In this document: positions 7,480-14,401 of the stretch, one piece after another
Layout: every line of letters begins with the position of its first letter
Numbering within the stretch: the stretch's first letter is position 1
The notes under the pieces: model-generated
What the model saw: the letters and a program-made list of their open reading frames with translations, nothing else
The model's database searches: none
What the model was told of the DNA's origin: nothing
DNA from: J005 sp964613235
Lineage (GTDB): Bacteria; Pseudomonadota; Zetaproteobacteria; Mariprofundales; Mariprofundaceae
NCBI GenBank assembly: GCA_964613235.1
Contig: CAZTGM010000041.1
Span: 1 to 16,812 of the forward strand
Length of the DNA stretch: 16,812 bases
Direction: 5' to 3'
Position numbers and translations under genes: made by a program

Positions 7480-8160
7480 ATGCATGCTCCGAATAAAGCG
7501 CAAATGATGCCGAATATGCTGGCACTGGATCTGTCATATGGTGCGGCAGAGCTGGCCCTGCAGACAGATCAGCGCACTTACCATGAACAAGGTGTGCCGG
7601 GACGCACACATTCCACCGACCTGCTACCCATGCTGGAGAAATTGCTTCAACGCGGTGGTATCGACTGGGGCCAGCTGGACATGTTCGCGCTGGTTACCGG
7701 CCCAGGCTCCTTCACCGGCCTGCGCATTGCAGCCGCCACCCTTGCCGGCCTGAACAGCAGACTGCAACTGCCCGTATTACCATTGTCTGCGCTGGCCGTG
7801 ACCGCCATGCAGAGCGAATATGCACAACCGCTGTATGTTTGCGAGGATGCACGCGCCGGCGAATGCTATGTCGGCCATTATCATCAGGGCCAGCCGCTGG
7901 CAGATGACCGTTGCATGACATGGCAGGAACTTGCCGAACACATGCCGCAGGGTGCATCGTTCGCGGCCCGGCAGGAGCCGCCGCAACCGCTGCAGGGTTA
8001 CACGCGGCTGGCGCTGAGTATGCCGCGCGGAATCGCCATGCTGCAACTGGCCGCCATACAACTGGCCAGCTTGCAAGGCTCCGTTGAACAGTTGCCGCGC
8101 TATCCGATGCCCACATATCTGCAACCATCGCAGGCGGAACGCCATGCAGGAGATCATTGA
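7480..8160 (+). CDS. tsaB: tRNA t6A synthesis protein TsaB
   Basis: TsaB is the inactive ASKHA-fold partner of TsaD in the threonylcarbamoyl transferase complex that forms t6A37. The protein is about 226 aa (E. coli 231). It shows the N-terminal strand MLALDLSYGAAELAL, the HSTDLLPMLEKLLQRGGI helix, and the diagnostic VTGPGSFTGLRIAAATLAGL followed by LPLSALAVTA. The C-terminal half is more variable and lacks close motifs, as usual. The start is uncertain. ATG 7480 has GAGG 6 nt upstream; 7477 is adjacent but closer to it. ATG 7516 would begin exactly at MLALDLS but has no ribosome binding site. The stop TGA overlaps the next ATG (ATGA). Many proteobacteria have rimI beside tsaB, while here the neighbour is a tyrosine phosphatase. 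A divergent tsaC homologue is at 2574. Confidence 0.88.
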   Translation: MHAPNKAQMMPNMLALDLSYGAAELALQTDQRTYHEQGVPGRTHSTDLLPMLEKLLQRGGIDWGQLDMFALVTGPGSFTGLRIAAATLAGLNSRLQLPVLPLSALAVTAMQSEYAQPLYVCEDARAGECYVGHYHQGQPLADDRCMTWQELAEHMPQGASFAARQEPPQPLQGYTRLALSMPRGIAMLQLAAIQLASLQGSVEQLPRYPMPTYLQPSQAERHAGDH

Positions 8161-8621
8161 TGCGAATTCTGTTTGTTTGTCTGGGCAATATCTGCCGTTC
8201 ACCGCTGGCGGAAATCATCGTACGCGCCGAAGCTGAACAACGCGGCATGGCCGATCAGTTGACCCTGGCCTCGGCCGGCACCGGCGACTGGCATATTGGC
8301 CATGGTGCCGATCAAAGATCAATCGCCATTGCCCGAAAATATCAGCTGGATCTCAGCCGGCACCGTGCCCGTCAAATCACGGCATGCGGCATTGCCGACT
8401 GGGACTGGTTTGTGGCCATGGACCGCAACAACCGGCAGGATCTGCTGGACATGGGCGCGCCTGCCGAACGAGTGCTGCTCATGCGCCAGTTTGAATCAGA
8501 CGATGAACGGGATATACCCGACCCTTATTACGGAGGCCCTGAAGGCTTCGATCAGGCCTATCAAATGCTGCACGACAATGCCGGAAGAATCCTCGACTTT
8601 CTGGCGCGTCAGGGCCGGTAA
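8160..8621 (+). CDS. Low-molecular-weight protein-tyrosine phosphatase
   Basis: This is a cytoplasmic LMW-PTP (153 aa, normal length). The phosphate loop CLGNICRS at residues 7-14 supplies the nucleophile Cys7 and Arg13 of the CX5R signature. The general-acid loop is DPYYGG, with Asp121 and Tyr123-Tyr124. The loop has Ile at position 11. In the related protein-arginine phosphatase YwlE this position is Thr (CTGNTCRS), so tyrosine phosphatase activity is more likely here. Homologues such as Wzb and Etp act on tyrosine kinases controlling exopolysaccharide export, and galU lies two genes upstream. No Wzc-type kinase is in the window, so that link is inference. The ATG shares ATGA with the tsaB stop and has CAGGAG 7 nt upstream. 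The 3' end overlaps the convergent ntrC by 13 bp. Confidence 0.93.
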   Translation: MRILFVCLGNICRSPLAEIIVRAEAEQRGMADQLTLASAGTGDWHIGHGADQRSIAIARKYQLDLSRHRARQITACGIADWDWFVAMDRNNRQDLLDMGAPAERVLLMRQFESDDERDIPDPYYGGPEGFDQAYQMLHDNAGRILDFLARQGR

Positions 8622-10006
8622 TCCTGCGGATCAATGTCGTATTTCCGCAACAGCTTGCGCACGGTATTACGGTTCAGCCCCAGCATATCCGACACCCGCA
8701 GCTGATTGCCATGGCACTGCTCCAGTGCCAGTTTCAATAACGGCGGCTCAATCTGCTCCAGCACATGCTGATGCAGATTGGAGGCCTTGGCATAGCCCAG
8801 TTGCATCAGATAATTGCGGGTACAGCGGGTCACCGCTTCAGACAATGTTTCCTCTTCCTCGCTGGAGCTGGCATGCCCCAGTGCCAGCGCCACATCGGAA
8901 AGCGTAATGCTGGAGCCGGGTGTAAGCACGGCCAGACGGCGCATAACATTCTTCAATTCGCGCACATTGCCCGGCCAGTTATGCTGCTCAAGCAGGCCAA
9001 TGGCATCATCCAGCAGGATCGGCACCTGCATATCCAGCTCGCGTGCTGACTGGTCGAGCAGAAACTGAGCCAGCTCGCGAATATCATCCTTGCGTTCGCG
9101 CAATGGCGGGATATGCACAGGTATCACATTCAGGCGATAATACAGATCTTCCCGAAATTCCTTCTGCTGAATTTTCGTCGGCAAATTCTGGTGTGTCGCA
9201 GCCAGCAGGCGGACATTCACCGAACGCGCCTGATTGCTGCCCACTCGCTGCACCTTGCCCTCTTCCAGCACGCGCAGCAACTTGGCTTGCAGGGAAAGCG
9301 GCATATCGCCGATCTCATCGAGAAACAGTGTCCCGCCATCGGCCTGTTCAAAACGACCCGCGCGCGCCTTGTCCGCACCCGTAAATGCGCCTTTTTCATG
9401 CCCGAACAATTCGGACTCCAGCAGCTCGGCGGGGATCGCTGCCGTATTGATGGCCACAAAAGGACGCGAAGCACGCTGGCTCTGCTCATGCAATGCGCGG
9501 GCAACCATTTCCTTGCCGGTACCGGATTCGCCGGTAATCAGCACCGTAAGGTCCGATGCCGCAACCCGTCCCAGAATACGGAACAATTGCTGCATGGCCT
9601 GACTGCGTCCGACCAGCAACTGTTTCTGATCCGATGCCTCCGGTGCTTCCTGCTGTGCGGAAGGCTGAACACGATCCACCAGCATGCGCACTTCATCCAG
9701 ATCAAATGGTTTAGGCAGGTATTCCATGGCCCCGCTCTTGAATGCCTGCACGGCATGATCGAACGTCGTTTCCGCCGTAAGCAGAATCACCGGCATGTCA
9801 AAAACATCATCCTCCAGCAATTGCATGCCATTGCCATCCGGCAGGTACACATCCAGAAATACCATGTCGATACGCTTCGGGCTGGCCAGCGCATCCATGG
9901 CTGCGGCCACCGTTTCGGCCTCGCTGACCTCCACACCCTTTTCATTAAGAACCCGCTTGAGAATCCAGCGAATGCCCTCGTCGTCATCAATAATTAACGC
10001 ATGCAT
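8609..10006 (-). CDS. ntrC: NtrC-family sigma54-dependent response regulator
   Basis: This 465-residue activator of sigma54 promoters has three domains. The receiver (1-115) has Asp7-Asp9, phosphoacceptor Asp52 in FLDVYLPDGNG, and Lys99 in LPKPFD. The AAA+ domain (about 130-360) has Walker A GESGTGKE (159-166), the sigma54-contacting GAFTGA loop (206-211), Walker B GTLFLDE (225-231), the arginine-finger region REDLYYRLNV (285-294) and WPGNVREL (344-351). A Fis-type helix-turn-helix ends the protein (about 427-458, HGNQLRVSDMLGLNRNTVRKLLRKY). The ATG overlaps the end of the kinase gene by 13 bp, and the dusB-ntrB-ntrC order is the known nifR3-ntrB-ntrC arrangement, which supports NtrC. I see no sigma54 promoter (GG-N10-GC type) before any gene here, so its targets lie elsewhere. 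The 3' end runs 13 bp into the opposing phosphatase gene. Confidence 0.92.
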   Translation of the reverse strand: MHALIIDDDEGIRWILKRVLNEKGVEVSEAETVAAAMDALASPKRIDMVFLDVYLPDGNGMQLLEDDVFDMPVILLTAETTFDHAVQAFKSGAMEYLPKPFDLDEVRMLVDRVQPSAQQEAPEASDQKQLLVGRSQAMQQLFRILGRVAASDLTVLITGESGTGKEMVARALHEQSQRASRPFVAINTAAIPAELLESELFGHEKGAFTGADKARAGRFEQADGGTLFLDEIGDMPLSLQAKLLRVLEEGKVQRVGSNQARSVNVRLLAATHQNLPTKIQQKEFREDLYYRLNVIPVHIPPLRERKDDIRELAQFLLDQSARELDMQVPILLDDAIGLLEQHNWPGNVRELKNVMRRLAVLTPGSSITLSDVALALGHASSSEEEETLSEAVTRCTRNYLMQLGYAKASNLHQHVLEQIEPPLLKLALEQCHGNQLRVSDMLGLNRNTVRKLLRKYDIDPQDYRP

Positions 10007-11016
10007 CCGTCATCGCTCCTTTTCACCGGCAGATGCAGAATGAAAGTTGTCCGTCCCGGCTCGCATTTCACACTGATCGTACCACCATGTTCCAACATCA
10101 CCCGTTGCACCAGCGCCAGCCCCAGACCGCTGCCACGCTCCTTGCCGGTCACATAGGGTTCAAACAGGCGATCGCGCAAATCTTCGGGAACCGTGGAACC
10201 ATCATTGGTAATGCGGATTTCCATAACCTTGCCTTCATGCCCCGGCAGTTTGACCGTAGGTGCCATGCGCGTCTGCCATTCGATATGACTGTCCGCAGCC
10301 TCCACGGCATTCTGCCACAGATTTTCCAGCGCCTGGCGCAAACGGCTGGTATGCACCAGCGTTTCCGGCAGACTCGGATCAAACACCCGGCTGACAAATA
10401 CATGTTCGGGAAAATAGGTCACTTCCTGAATCAGGGCATGGATATTGGCCATTTCCATATTGATATCGGCTCGGGGGCCGACCTGCAGAAAGGCGTCAAT
10501 GCGATCCCGAATACGATCCACGCTGGCCAGAATGCGCTGCAGCGCCTCTTTGCCATCATCGGGCAAAGGCTGCTCGGACAGCCATTGTGAAGCACCGCGC
10601 AATGCCGCCAGCGGGTTTTTCACCTCATGTGCCATTTCCAGTGCAATACGAGCAATGGCTTCGGCAATTTCATGGCGCTTGGTATGCTGCTCCACCTCGG
10701 AGCGGTGTGCTTCCGGCACAAACAAAACCGACATGCCGTACTCATGCGTGCCCAGATGCAGGGATACGGGAATATCCCGCTCGCGCATACGCATCTGATG
10801 ATCGGATGCGCTGGAGTGCCGGGAAACACGATCCAACAGGCGCTCCACTTCCGAGGATGGTGCAAACACTTCCGATAAATGCAGGCCGAGTAGACGCCTG
10901 TCGGATTTATTCAGTGCTTCCTGTGCCGGCAGATTGCTGCGCAGAATGCGCGCCTCTGCGTCAAGCAGCAGCAATGGCAGCGGAATAATCGATAGCGGAT
11001 AAAGCTCAGGCTGCAC
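9994..11016 (-). CDS. ntrB: NtrB-like nitrogen-regulation histidine kinase
   Basis: This is a cytoplasmic sensor kinase of about 340 aa with no membrane segment. The N-terminal part (1-105) is PAS-like (LLLLDAEARILRSNLPAQEALN). The dimerisation/phosphoacceptor helix has the NtrB-type H-box LEMAHEVKNPLAALRGASQ with His130. The HATPase region shows the N-box LENLWQNAVEA (Asn236), the G1 box ITNDGSTVP, the F-box LFEPYVT and the G2 box GSGLGLALVQ. In its family NtrB phosphorylates or dephosphorylates NtrC in response to PII signalling. No glnB is in the window. The frame is open far upstream, but the sequence before residue 1 is a shadow of dusB. GTG at 11016 is the best start, giving an 11-bp overlap with the dusB end. 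Only a weak GGA precedes it, so translational coupling is likely. Confidence 0.88.
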   Translation of the reverse strand: MQPELYPLSIIPLPLLLLDAEARILRSNLPAQEALNKSDRRLLGLHLSEVFAPSSEVERLLDRVSRHSSASDHQMRMRERDIPVSLHLGTHEYGMSVLFVPEAHRSEVEQHTKRHEIAEAIARIALEMAHEVKNPLAALRGASQWLSEQPLPDDGKEALQRILASVDRIRDRIDAFLQVGPRADINMEMANIHALIQEVTYFPEHVFVSRVFDPSLPETLVHTSRLRQALENLWQNAVEAADSHIEWQTRMAPTVKLPGHEGKVMEIRITNDGSTVPEDLRDRLFEPYVTGKERGSGLGLALVQRVMLEHGGTISVKCEPGRTTFILHLPVKRSDDGCMR

Positions 11017-12028
11017 GCGCCAATATTCCGTGCGATACGGGCAGTGACAGGAAGTAGCGTTCGGCCATATCCAGTTGTTCCTGCCAGTCATGCAATTGCT
11101 GAAAGGCACTGCGGAACTCAGCCGAACCATGCAGACCCTTGCTGTACCACGGCACGTGCTTGCGCGCCAGTTTCGAGGCCGTGGCCCGCCCATGATGCTC
11201 GCACAAATGCTGCAGATGCTGATGTACCACGGCCCAGCGCTGTTCAGCCGTTGGTGGGGGCGGGGGGGGCTCGCCCAGCAGGGCTGCACGCACGTCCGCC
11301 AGTACCCACGGATTACCCTGTACCGCGCGTCCGACCATGACACCATCGCAGCCCGATGCAGCAATCATCGCTCGCGCGGAATCGGCATCGACAATATCAC
11401 CGTTTCCGATCACCGGAATCGATACCGCCTGTTTGGCCAGGCCGATATCTTCCCAGCAGGCATGGCCATGGAACATCTGTGCGCGTGTACGACCGTGTAC
11501 GGTCAGCAATTGCACGCCGGCATCCTCGGCAATACGCGCAATCGTCGCCACATTCTTGCTGCGATCATCCCAGCCGGTACGGATTTTCAGTGTTACCGGA
11601 ACATCCACGGCATCAATGACCGCATCCAGCACCCGGCGTACAAGTTGCTCATCCCTGAGCATGGCCGAGCCGGCAAGCTGTTTGCAGATTTTCTTCACCG
11701 GACAACCCATATTGATATCAACAAAATCAGCGCCATGATCCACAGCCCATTGCGCAGCCTGACGCATATAATGCGGATCGGAGCCGGCAATCTGGATGGC
11801 AACCGGATGTTCGTCCGCATCAACCTGTACGATTTTCTGCGTGCGCGCACGTTTCATATCCACGGCACGGGATGCCACCATTTCCGTTACCGTCAGGCCG
11901 ATGCCGAACTGGCGACATACGCGCCGAAACGGCAGGTCGGTAATACCGGCCATCGGTGCCAGTACCAGTGGTACATCAATATTATAACAGCCCAGGCGAA
12001 AACCGGGCAACAACCGTGTTTGGTGCAT
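11006..12028 (-). CDS. dusB: tRNA-dihydrouridine synthase B
   Basis: This FMN enzyme reduces uridine to dihydrouridine in the tRNA D-loop. The protein is about 340 aa. The TIM-barrel motifs appear in order: VPLVLAPMAGITDLPFR (19-35), EMVASRAV (49-56), IQIAGSDP (79-86), and DINMGCPVKKICKQLAGSAML (104-124), which holds the catalytic Cys109. VTLKIRTGWDD, LTVHGRTRAQMFHG, IPVIGNGDI and GCDGVMVGRAVQGNPW follow, then the helical C-domain. ATG 12028 has AAGGAG just upstream (3-nt gap); ATG 12040 adds MKEL but has little ribosome binding site. A run of eight C on the coding strand (11262-11269) encodes part of a proline stretch (GEPPPPPPTAEQR). The dusB-ntrB overlap recreates the classic nifR3-ntrB operon. 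The gene is divergent from engB. Confidence 0.94.
   Translation of the reverse strand: MHQTRLLPGFRLGCYNIDVPLVLAPMAGITDLPFRRVCRQFGIGLTVTEMVASRAVDMKRARTQKIVQVDADEHPVAIQIAGSDPHYMRQAAQWAVDHGADFVDINMGCPVKKICKQLAGSAMLRDEQLVRRVLDAVIDAVDVPVTLKIRTGWDDRSKNVATIARIAEDAGVQLLTVHGRTRAQMFHGHACWEDIGLAKQAVSIPVIGNGDIVDADSARAMIAASGCDGVMVGRAVQGNPWVLADVRAALLGEPPPPPPTAEQRWAVVHQHLQHLCEHHGRATASKLARKHVPWYSKGLHGSAEFRSAFQQLHDWQEQLDMAERYFLSLPVSHGILARAA
11252..11270. repeat. G-rich homopolymer tract (G5-C-G8) inside dusB
   Basis: The plus strand reads GGGGG at 11256-11260, one C, then eight G at 11262-11269. On the dusB coding strand these are C-runs coding for a hexaproline linker between the TIM barrel and the helical domain. 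It is the longest mononucleotide run I notice in the window. Confidence 0.8.
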
Positions 12029-12100
12029 AAGCTCCTTCATCTTTTGCCTAATAAATGGGCAATCATACAGAGTTTCCCTACCGACTCCAGCAAAGCCTTG

Positions 12101-12130
12101 CCGCAGCCTGCCAACAGCGACAGGCTGCGG
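12101..12130 (+). promoter_or_regulatory. Perfect 10-bp hairpin abutting the engB start codon
   Basis: CCGCAGCCTG (12101-12110) pairs with CAGGCTGCGG (12121-12130) across a 10-nt loop. The right arm ends three bases before the engB ATG at 12134, in the place where the ribosome binding site should be. It could restrict engB translation or serve as a structural end for the leader. No T-run follows in either direction. Confidence 0.45.
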
Positions 12131-12133
12131 GCC

Positions 12134-12754
12134 ATGCACAAACGCTCCATTCACTGGCCCAGCGTCCGTTTCCTGCTTTCGGTTGCCGACGGCGGGGCAT
12201 TCCCCGATCTGGGCCTGCCGCAAATTGCCGTCGCCGGCCATTCCAATGTGGGAAAATCCACGTTGCTCAATGCCCTGTTCGGCCGCAAGGGGATGGTCAA
12301 AACGTCGAAAAGTCCGGGCTGTACACGCCTGCTGAATATCTTCGAAGTAGACGGACAATGTGCCGTCGTCGATCTACCCGGTTATGGTTTTGCGCGTGCG
12401 CCCAAATCCGAACAGCGCCGCTGGGCCACGCTGATTGAACACTATTTGTCACACAACCCCGATCTGGCCTTGGTACTGACACTGCTGGATATCCGCCATG
12501 GCCCGAAAACCTCCGACCTGCAATTGATCGAATGGCTGAACAGTGCCGGGATCCGCTGGCTGCCTGTGGCCACCAAGGCCGACAAGCTTTCCGGTAATGC
12601 GCGCTGCAAACGCCTGCGTGAAATGACCGATGCACTGGGAGGGATGCTCAAACCATTACCGACATCTGCCAGCAGCGGCATGGGTATTGATAGCCTCCGT
12701 CGTACACTGGAGGATGAACTGGGTGCCGTGTCCGGGGAAGCCCTGCACCAGTAA
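12134..12754 (+). CDS. engB: Ribosome-assembly GTPase EngB (YihA/YsxC)
   Basis: EngB is an essential TRAFAC GTPase for late 50S subunit assembly and links to cell division. The 206-residue length fits (E. coli 210). GTPase motifs are G1 GHSNVGKS (35-42), the G2 threonine in SPGCTRLLNIF (Thr64), G3 DLPGYG (80-85) and G4 TKAD (147-150). The G5-like serine is in TSASSGMG. The family's usual G1 is GRSNxGKS; here His replaces Arg. The frame is open over 1 kb upstream as a shadow of dusB. ATG 12134 is preferred because it places G1 34 residues from the N-terminus, as in relatives, and because upstream codons have no family resemblance. No good Shine-Dalgarno is visible, and a hairpin covers that spot. 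The gene is divergent from dusB with about 105 bp between starts. Confidence 0.93.
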   Translation: MHKRSIHWPSVRFLLSVADGGAFPDLGLPQIAVAGHSNVGKSTLLNALFGRKGMVKTSKSPGCTRLLNIFEVDGQCAVVDLPGYGFARAPKSEQRRWATLIEHYLSHNPDLALVLTLLDIRHGPKTSDLQLIEWLNSAGIRWLPVATKADKLSGNARCKRLREMTDALGGMLKPLPTSASSGMGIDSLRRTLEDELGAVSGEALHQ

Positions 12755-12758
12755 CACC

Positions 12759-12797
12759 CTGTCAGCTTCAGGCCAATCAACGCCTTGAAGCTGACAG
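12759..12797. terminator. Long inverted repeat after engB (possible terminator)
   Basis: CTGTCAGCTTCA (12759-12770) pairs perfectly with TGAAGCTGACAG (12786-12797). Pairing continues through GGC/GCC after a single bulged A, leaving a loop of about 8 nt. It begins four bases after the engB stop, but no U-tract follows, so termination may be weak or factor-dependent. It separates engB from the cytochrome operon promoter. Confidence 0.5.
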
Positions 12798-12809
12798 AGA
12801 CGACATACA

Positions 12810-12839
12810 TTCAGACTGATTTCAGCTTAACCATATAAT
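12810..12839 (+). promoter_or_regulatory. Promoter of the cytochrome operon with TTCAG-N6-TTCAG direct repeat
   Basis: A consensus -10 TATAAT lies at 12834-12839. A weak -35 (TTCAGA, 12810-12815, 18-bp spacing) coincides with the first half of a direct repeat, TTCAG at 12810-12814 and TTCAG at 12821-12825. The repeat period is 11 bp, followed by CTTAA. OmpR-family regulators bind direct repeats of this period over weak -35 boxes, and such a regulator is encoded at 14711 in the same operon. The expected start of transcription falls about two bases before the ATG at 12848, so the message may be nearly leaderless. Confidence 0.45.
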
Positions 12840-12847
12840 GTTCGGAC

Positions 12848-13420
12848 ATGCAAAAAGCCAATATCGAAGTATGGGATCCAGCCCTGCGCCTCTTTCACTG
12901 GTTGCTCGTCGCTTCATTCGCCTCATCCTGGTGGTCTGAAGGCAAGGATATTCGTATGCATGTGATTGCCGGAACCACAATAGGGGGCCTGCTCGTTTTT
13001 CGCCTCATCTGGGGCGTCATCGGTACCCATTATGCCCGCTTTGCAAGCTTTCGTCCTTCTCTGACGGAGATTATCCGCCATGCCCGGCAGTTGCTTGACC
13101 TGAAGGGTGAAAATTATCCTGGCCATACACCTATCGGCAGCATCATGATCTATCTGTTAATGACCTGCCTGCTCCTGATTGCCATGACCGGAACCGCTCT
13201 GGCGGGATTACAACTGGGACTGGGGCCTTTGGCAGGAATCATGATCGATTTCCGGACAGAAACACAGATCGGCCTGTTTCATGCATGGCTGGTCGATCTC
13301 ACGCTGGGACTGATTGCCGTCCATCTGGCCGGCGTGGTAGTCGAAAACCTGTTGCAACACAACAACCTGATCATGGCCATGATTCATGGCAAAAAACACC
13401 TCGGGAGGAATTCAGCATGA
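12848..13420 (+). CDS. Cytochrome b561-family membrane protein
   Basis: This 190-residue four-helix membrane protein binds haem b and probably passes electrons from quinol to periplasmic cytochromes. The first helix contains VWDPALRLFHWLLVASF (His17). His38 (RMHVIAG) precedes helix two (TIGGLLVFRLIWGVIG). The family loop PGHTPIGSIMIYLLM leads into helix three. Helix four contains His145 (GLFHAWLVDLTLG) and His159 (AVHLAGVVVENLL), plausible haem ligands. Family members in this size class accompany SHP and dihaem cytochromes in other proteobacteria. No Shine-Dalgarno precedes the ATG at 12848, and the -10 box ends only 8 nt upstream, so initiation may be leaderless. The stop overlaps the next start (ATGA). 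Confidence 0.92.
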   Translation: MQKANIEVWDPALRLFHWLLVASFASSWWSEGKDIRMHVIAGTTIGGLLVFRLIWGVIGTHYARFASFRPSLTEIIRHARQLLDLKGENYPGHTPIGSIMIYLLMTCLLLIAMTGTALAGLQLGLGPLAGIMIDFRTETQIGLFHAWLVDLTLGLIAVHLAGVVVENLLQHNNLIMAMIHGKKHLGRNSA

Positions 13421-13815
13421 ACGCTCTATACCTGCTCGTACTCATCCTGTTCAGCATGCCAGCCCTCGCATCCGAACAGGTAATACAGGAACGTTTGAAT
13501 CACTATCAGGATGAGGGTGCCAAAAGTTTTTCCGCGCAGCACGGCAAGGCATTGTGGCAACAGCCCCATATGCGTACCGATCTCGGCAAGGAGGTTAGCT
13601 GCGCTTCATGTCATGGTGCAGATCTGCATCAAAAGGGCAAACATTTGCGAACAGGTAAAGCCATTGAGTCTATGGCACCCAGTACAAATCCCACACGACT
13701 GAGTGATGCCACCAAAATAGAGAAATGGTTTAAACGCAATTGTCAGTGGACATGGGGACGTACATGCACAGCCCAGGAAAAGGGCGACATTCTGGTTTTT
13801 CTGAAATCACTTTAA
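13417..13815 (+). CDS. shp: SHP-type oxygen/NO-binding cytochrome c (DUF1924)
   Basis: This is a small periplasmic monohaem cytochrome of 132 residues with a signal peptide (MNALYLLVLILFSMPALA, cleaved before SEQ). Haem attaches at CASCH (Cys62, Cys65, His66). The C-terminal half has the DUF1924 signature SMAPSTNPTRLSD, then KWFKRNCQWTWGRTC and TAQEKGDILVFLKSL. In Rhodobacter sphaeroides SHP the sixth haem ligand is an Asn that swings away when O2 or NO binds, next to a Cys followed by a second Cys eight residues on that forms a disulphide. Here Asn108-Cys109 and Cys117 reproduce that spacing exactly. The ATG overlaps the b561 stop and has GGGAGG 9 nt upstream. It probably receives electrons from the adjacent dihaem cytochrome. 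The physiological ligand is not known. Confidence 0.88.
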   Translation: MNALYLLVLILFSMPALASEQVIQERLNHYQDEGAKSFSAQHGKALWQQPHMRTDLGKEVSCASCHGADLHQKGKHLRTGKAIESMAPSTNPTRLSDATKIEKWFKRNCQWTWGRTCTAQEKGDILVFLKSL

Positions 13816-13825
13816 GGAGCTTGAT

Positions 13826-14401
13826 ATGAGTCAAAAACGTTTAATCGGCATGTTCTTGCTGGCGGGATGTGTTTTACTCTCGTTGAGTACCCTTGGCTGG
13901 AGCGATGAGGATGAACGCTGGGAACATGAGGAAGAGTACAGCTTTTGGCAGCAAAGCAGTGATATTCCGCCGGTAACAAGCAAAACGTATGAGACGGAAT
14001 GTTCCGCATGCCATTTTGCCTATCCTGCCGGATTGCTGACAGAACGCTCCTGGGTTCGCATCATGCAGACACTGGATAAGCATTTTGGCGATAATGCCAA
14101 ACTGGATACAAAAACATCGAATGAAATATTGAACTATTTGCGCGGACACGCTGCAGATCACATTCCCAACCGTTTCAGCCGCAGTCTGCTACGTTCGCTC
14201 GGACCGGATGAAACACCTCTGCGTATTAGCGAAACGGCCTTTTTTCGACATAAACACAGGGAAATCCCTCCGCGCATGGTCGCCAATAATCCCGATGTGC
14301 GCTCCTTCTCCAATTGTGTAGCATGTCACAGCATGGCGAAAAAAGGCATATTCAATGAGCATGACGTTCACATTCCCGGCTTTGGTGCCTGGGAGGATTG
14401 A
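13826..14401 (+). CDS. dhc: Dihaem cytochrome c, DHC family
   Basis: This is a periplasmic dihaem cytochrome of 191 residues. A signal segment covers about 1-26 (KRLIGMFLLAGCVLLSLSTLGWS), followed by an acidic stretch (DEDERWEHEEE). Haem sites are CSACH (59-63) and CVACH (164-168). DHC family text is clear: CHFAYPAGLLTERSWVRIMQTLDKHFGDNAKLD (near 62-94), then PLRISETAFFRHKHREIPP and the second haem near the C-terminus. In R. sphaeroides, DHC reduces SHP, which fits the gene order here. AAGGAG sits six bases before the ATG, and the gap to shp is 10 bp. Cys15 in the leader (LLAGC) resembles a lipobox, so lipoprotein anchoring is possible but less likely than ordinary cleavage. The 3' end overlaps the next gene by 47 bp. 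Confidence 0.92.
   Translation: MSQKRLIGMFLLAGCVLLSLSTLGWSDEDERWEHEEEYSFWQQSSDIPPVTSKTYETECSACHFAYPAGLLTERSWVRIMQTLDKHFGDNAKLDTKTSNEILNYLRGHAADHIPNRFSRSLLRSLGPDETPLRISETAFFRHKHREIPPRMVANNPDVRSFSNCVACHSMAKKGIFNEHDVHIPGFGAWED

Noticed and set aside
9113..9997. Long plus-strand ORF (294 codons) opposite ntrC
   Set aside because: It is the complement of the well-supported ntrC gene and has no recognisable domain.
11017..11364. N-terminal extension of ntrB to the ATG at 11364
   Set aside because: The extension is a shifted frame of dusB; sensible kinase sequence begins at about 11016.
11075..12133. Long open frame upstream of engB
   Set aside because: It runs antisense through dusB and has no family resemblance; it is open only because of base composition.
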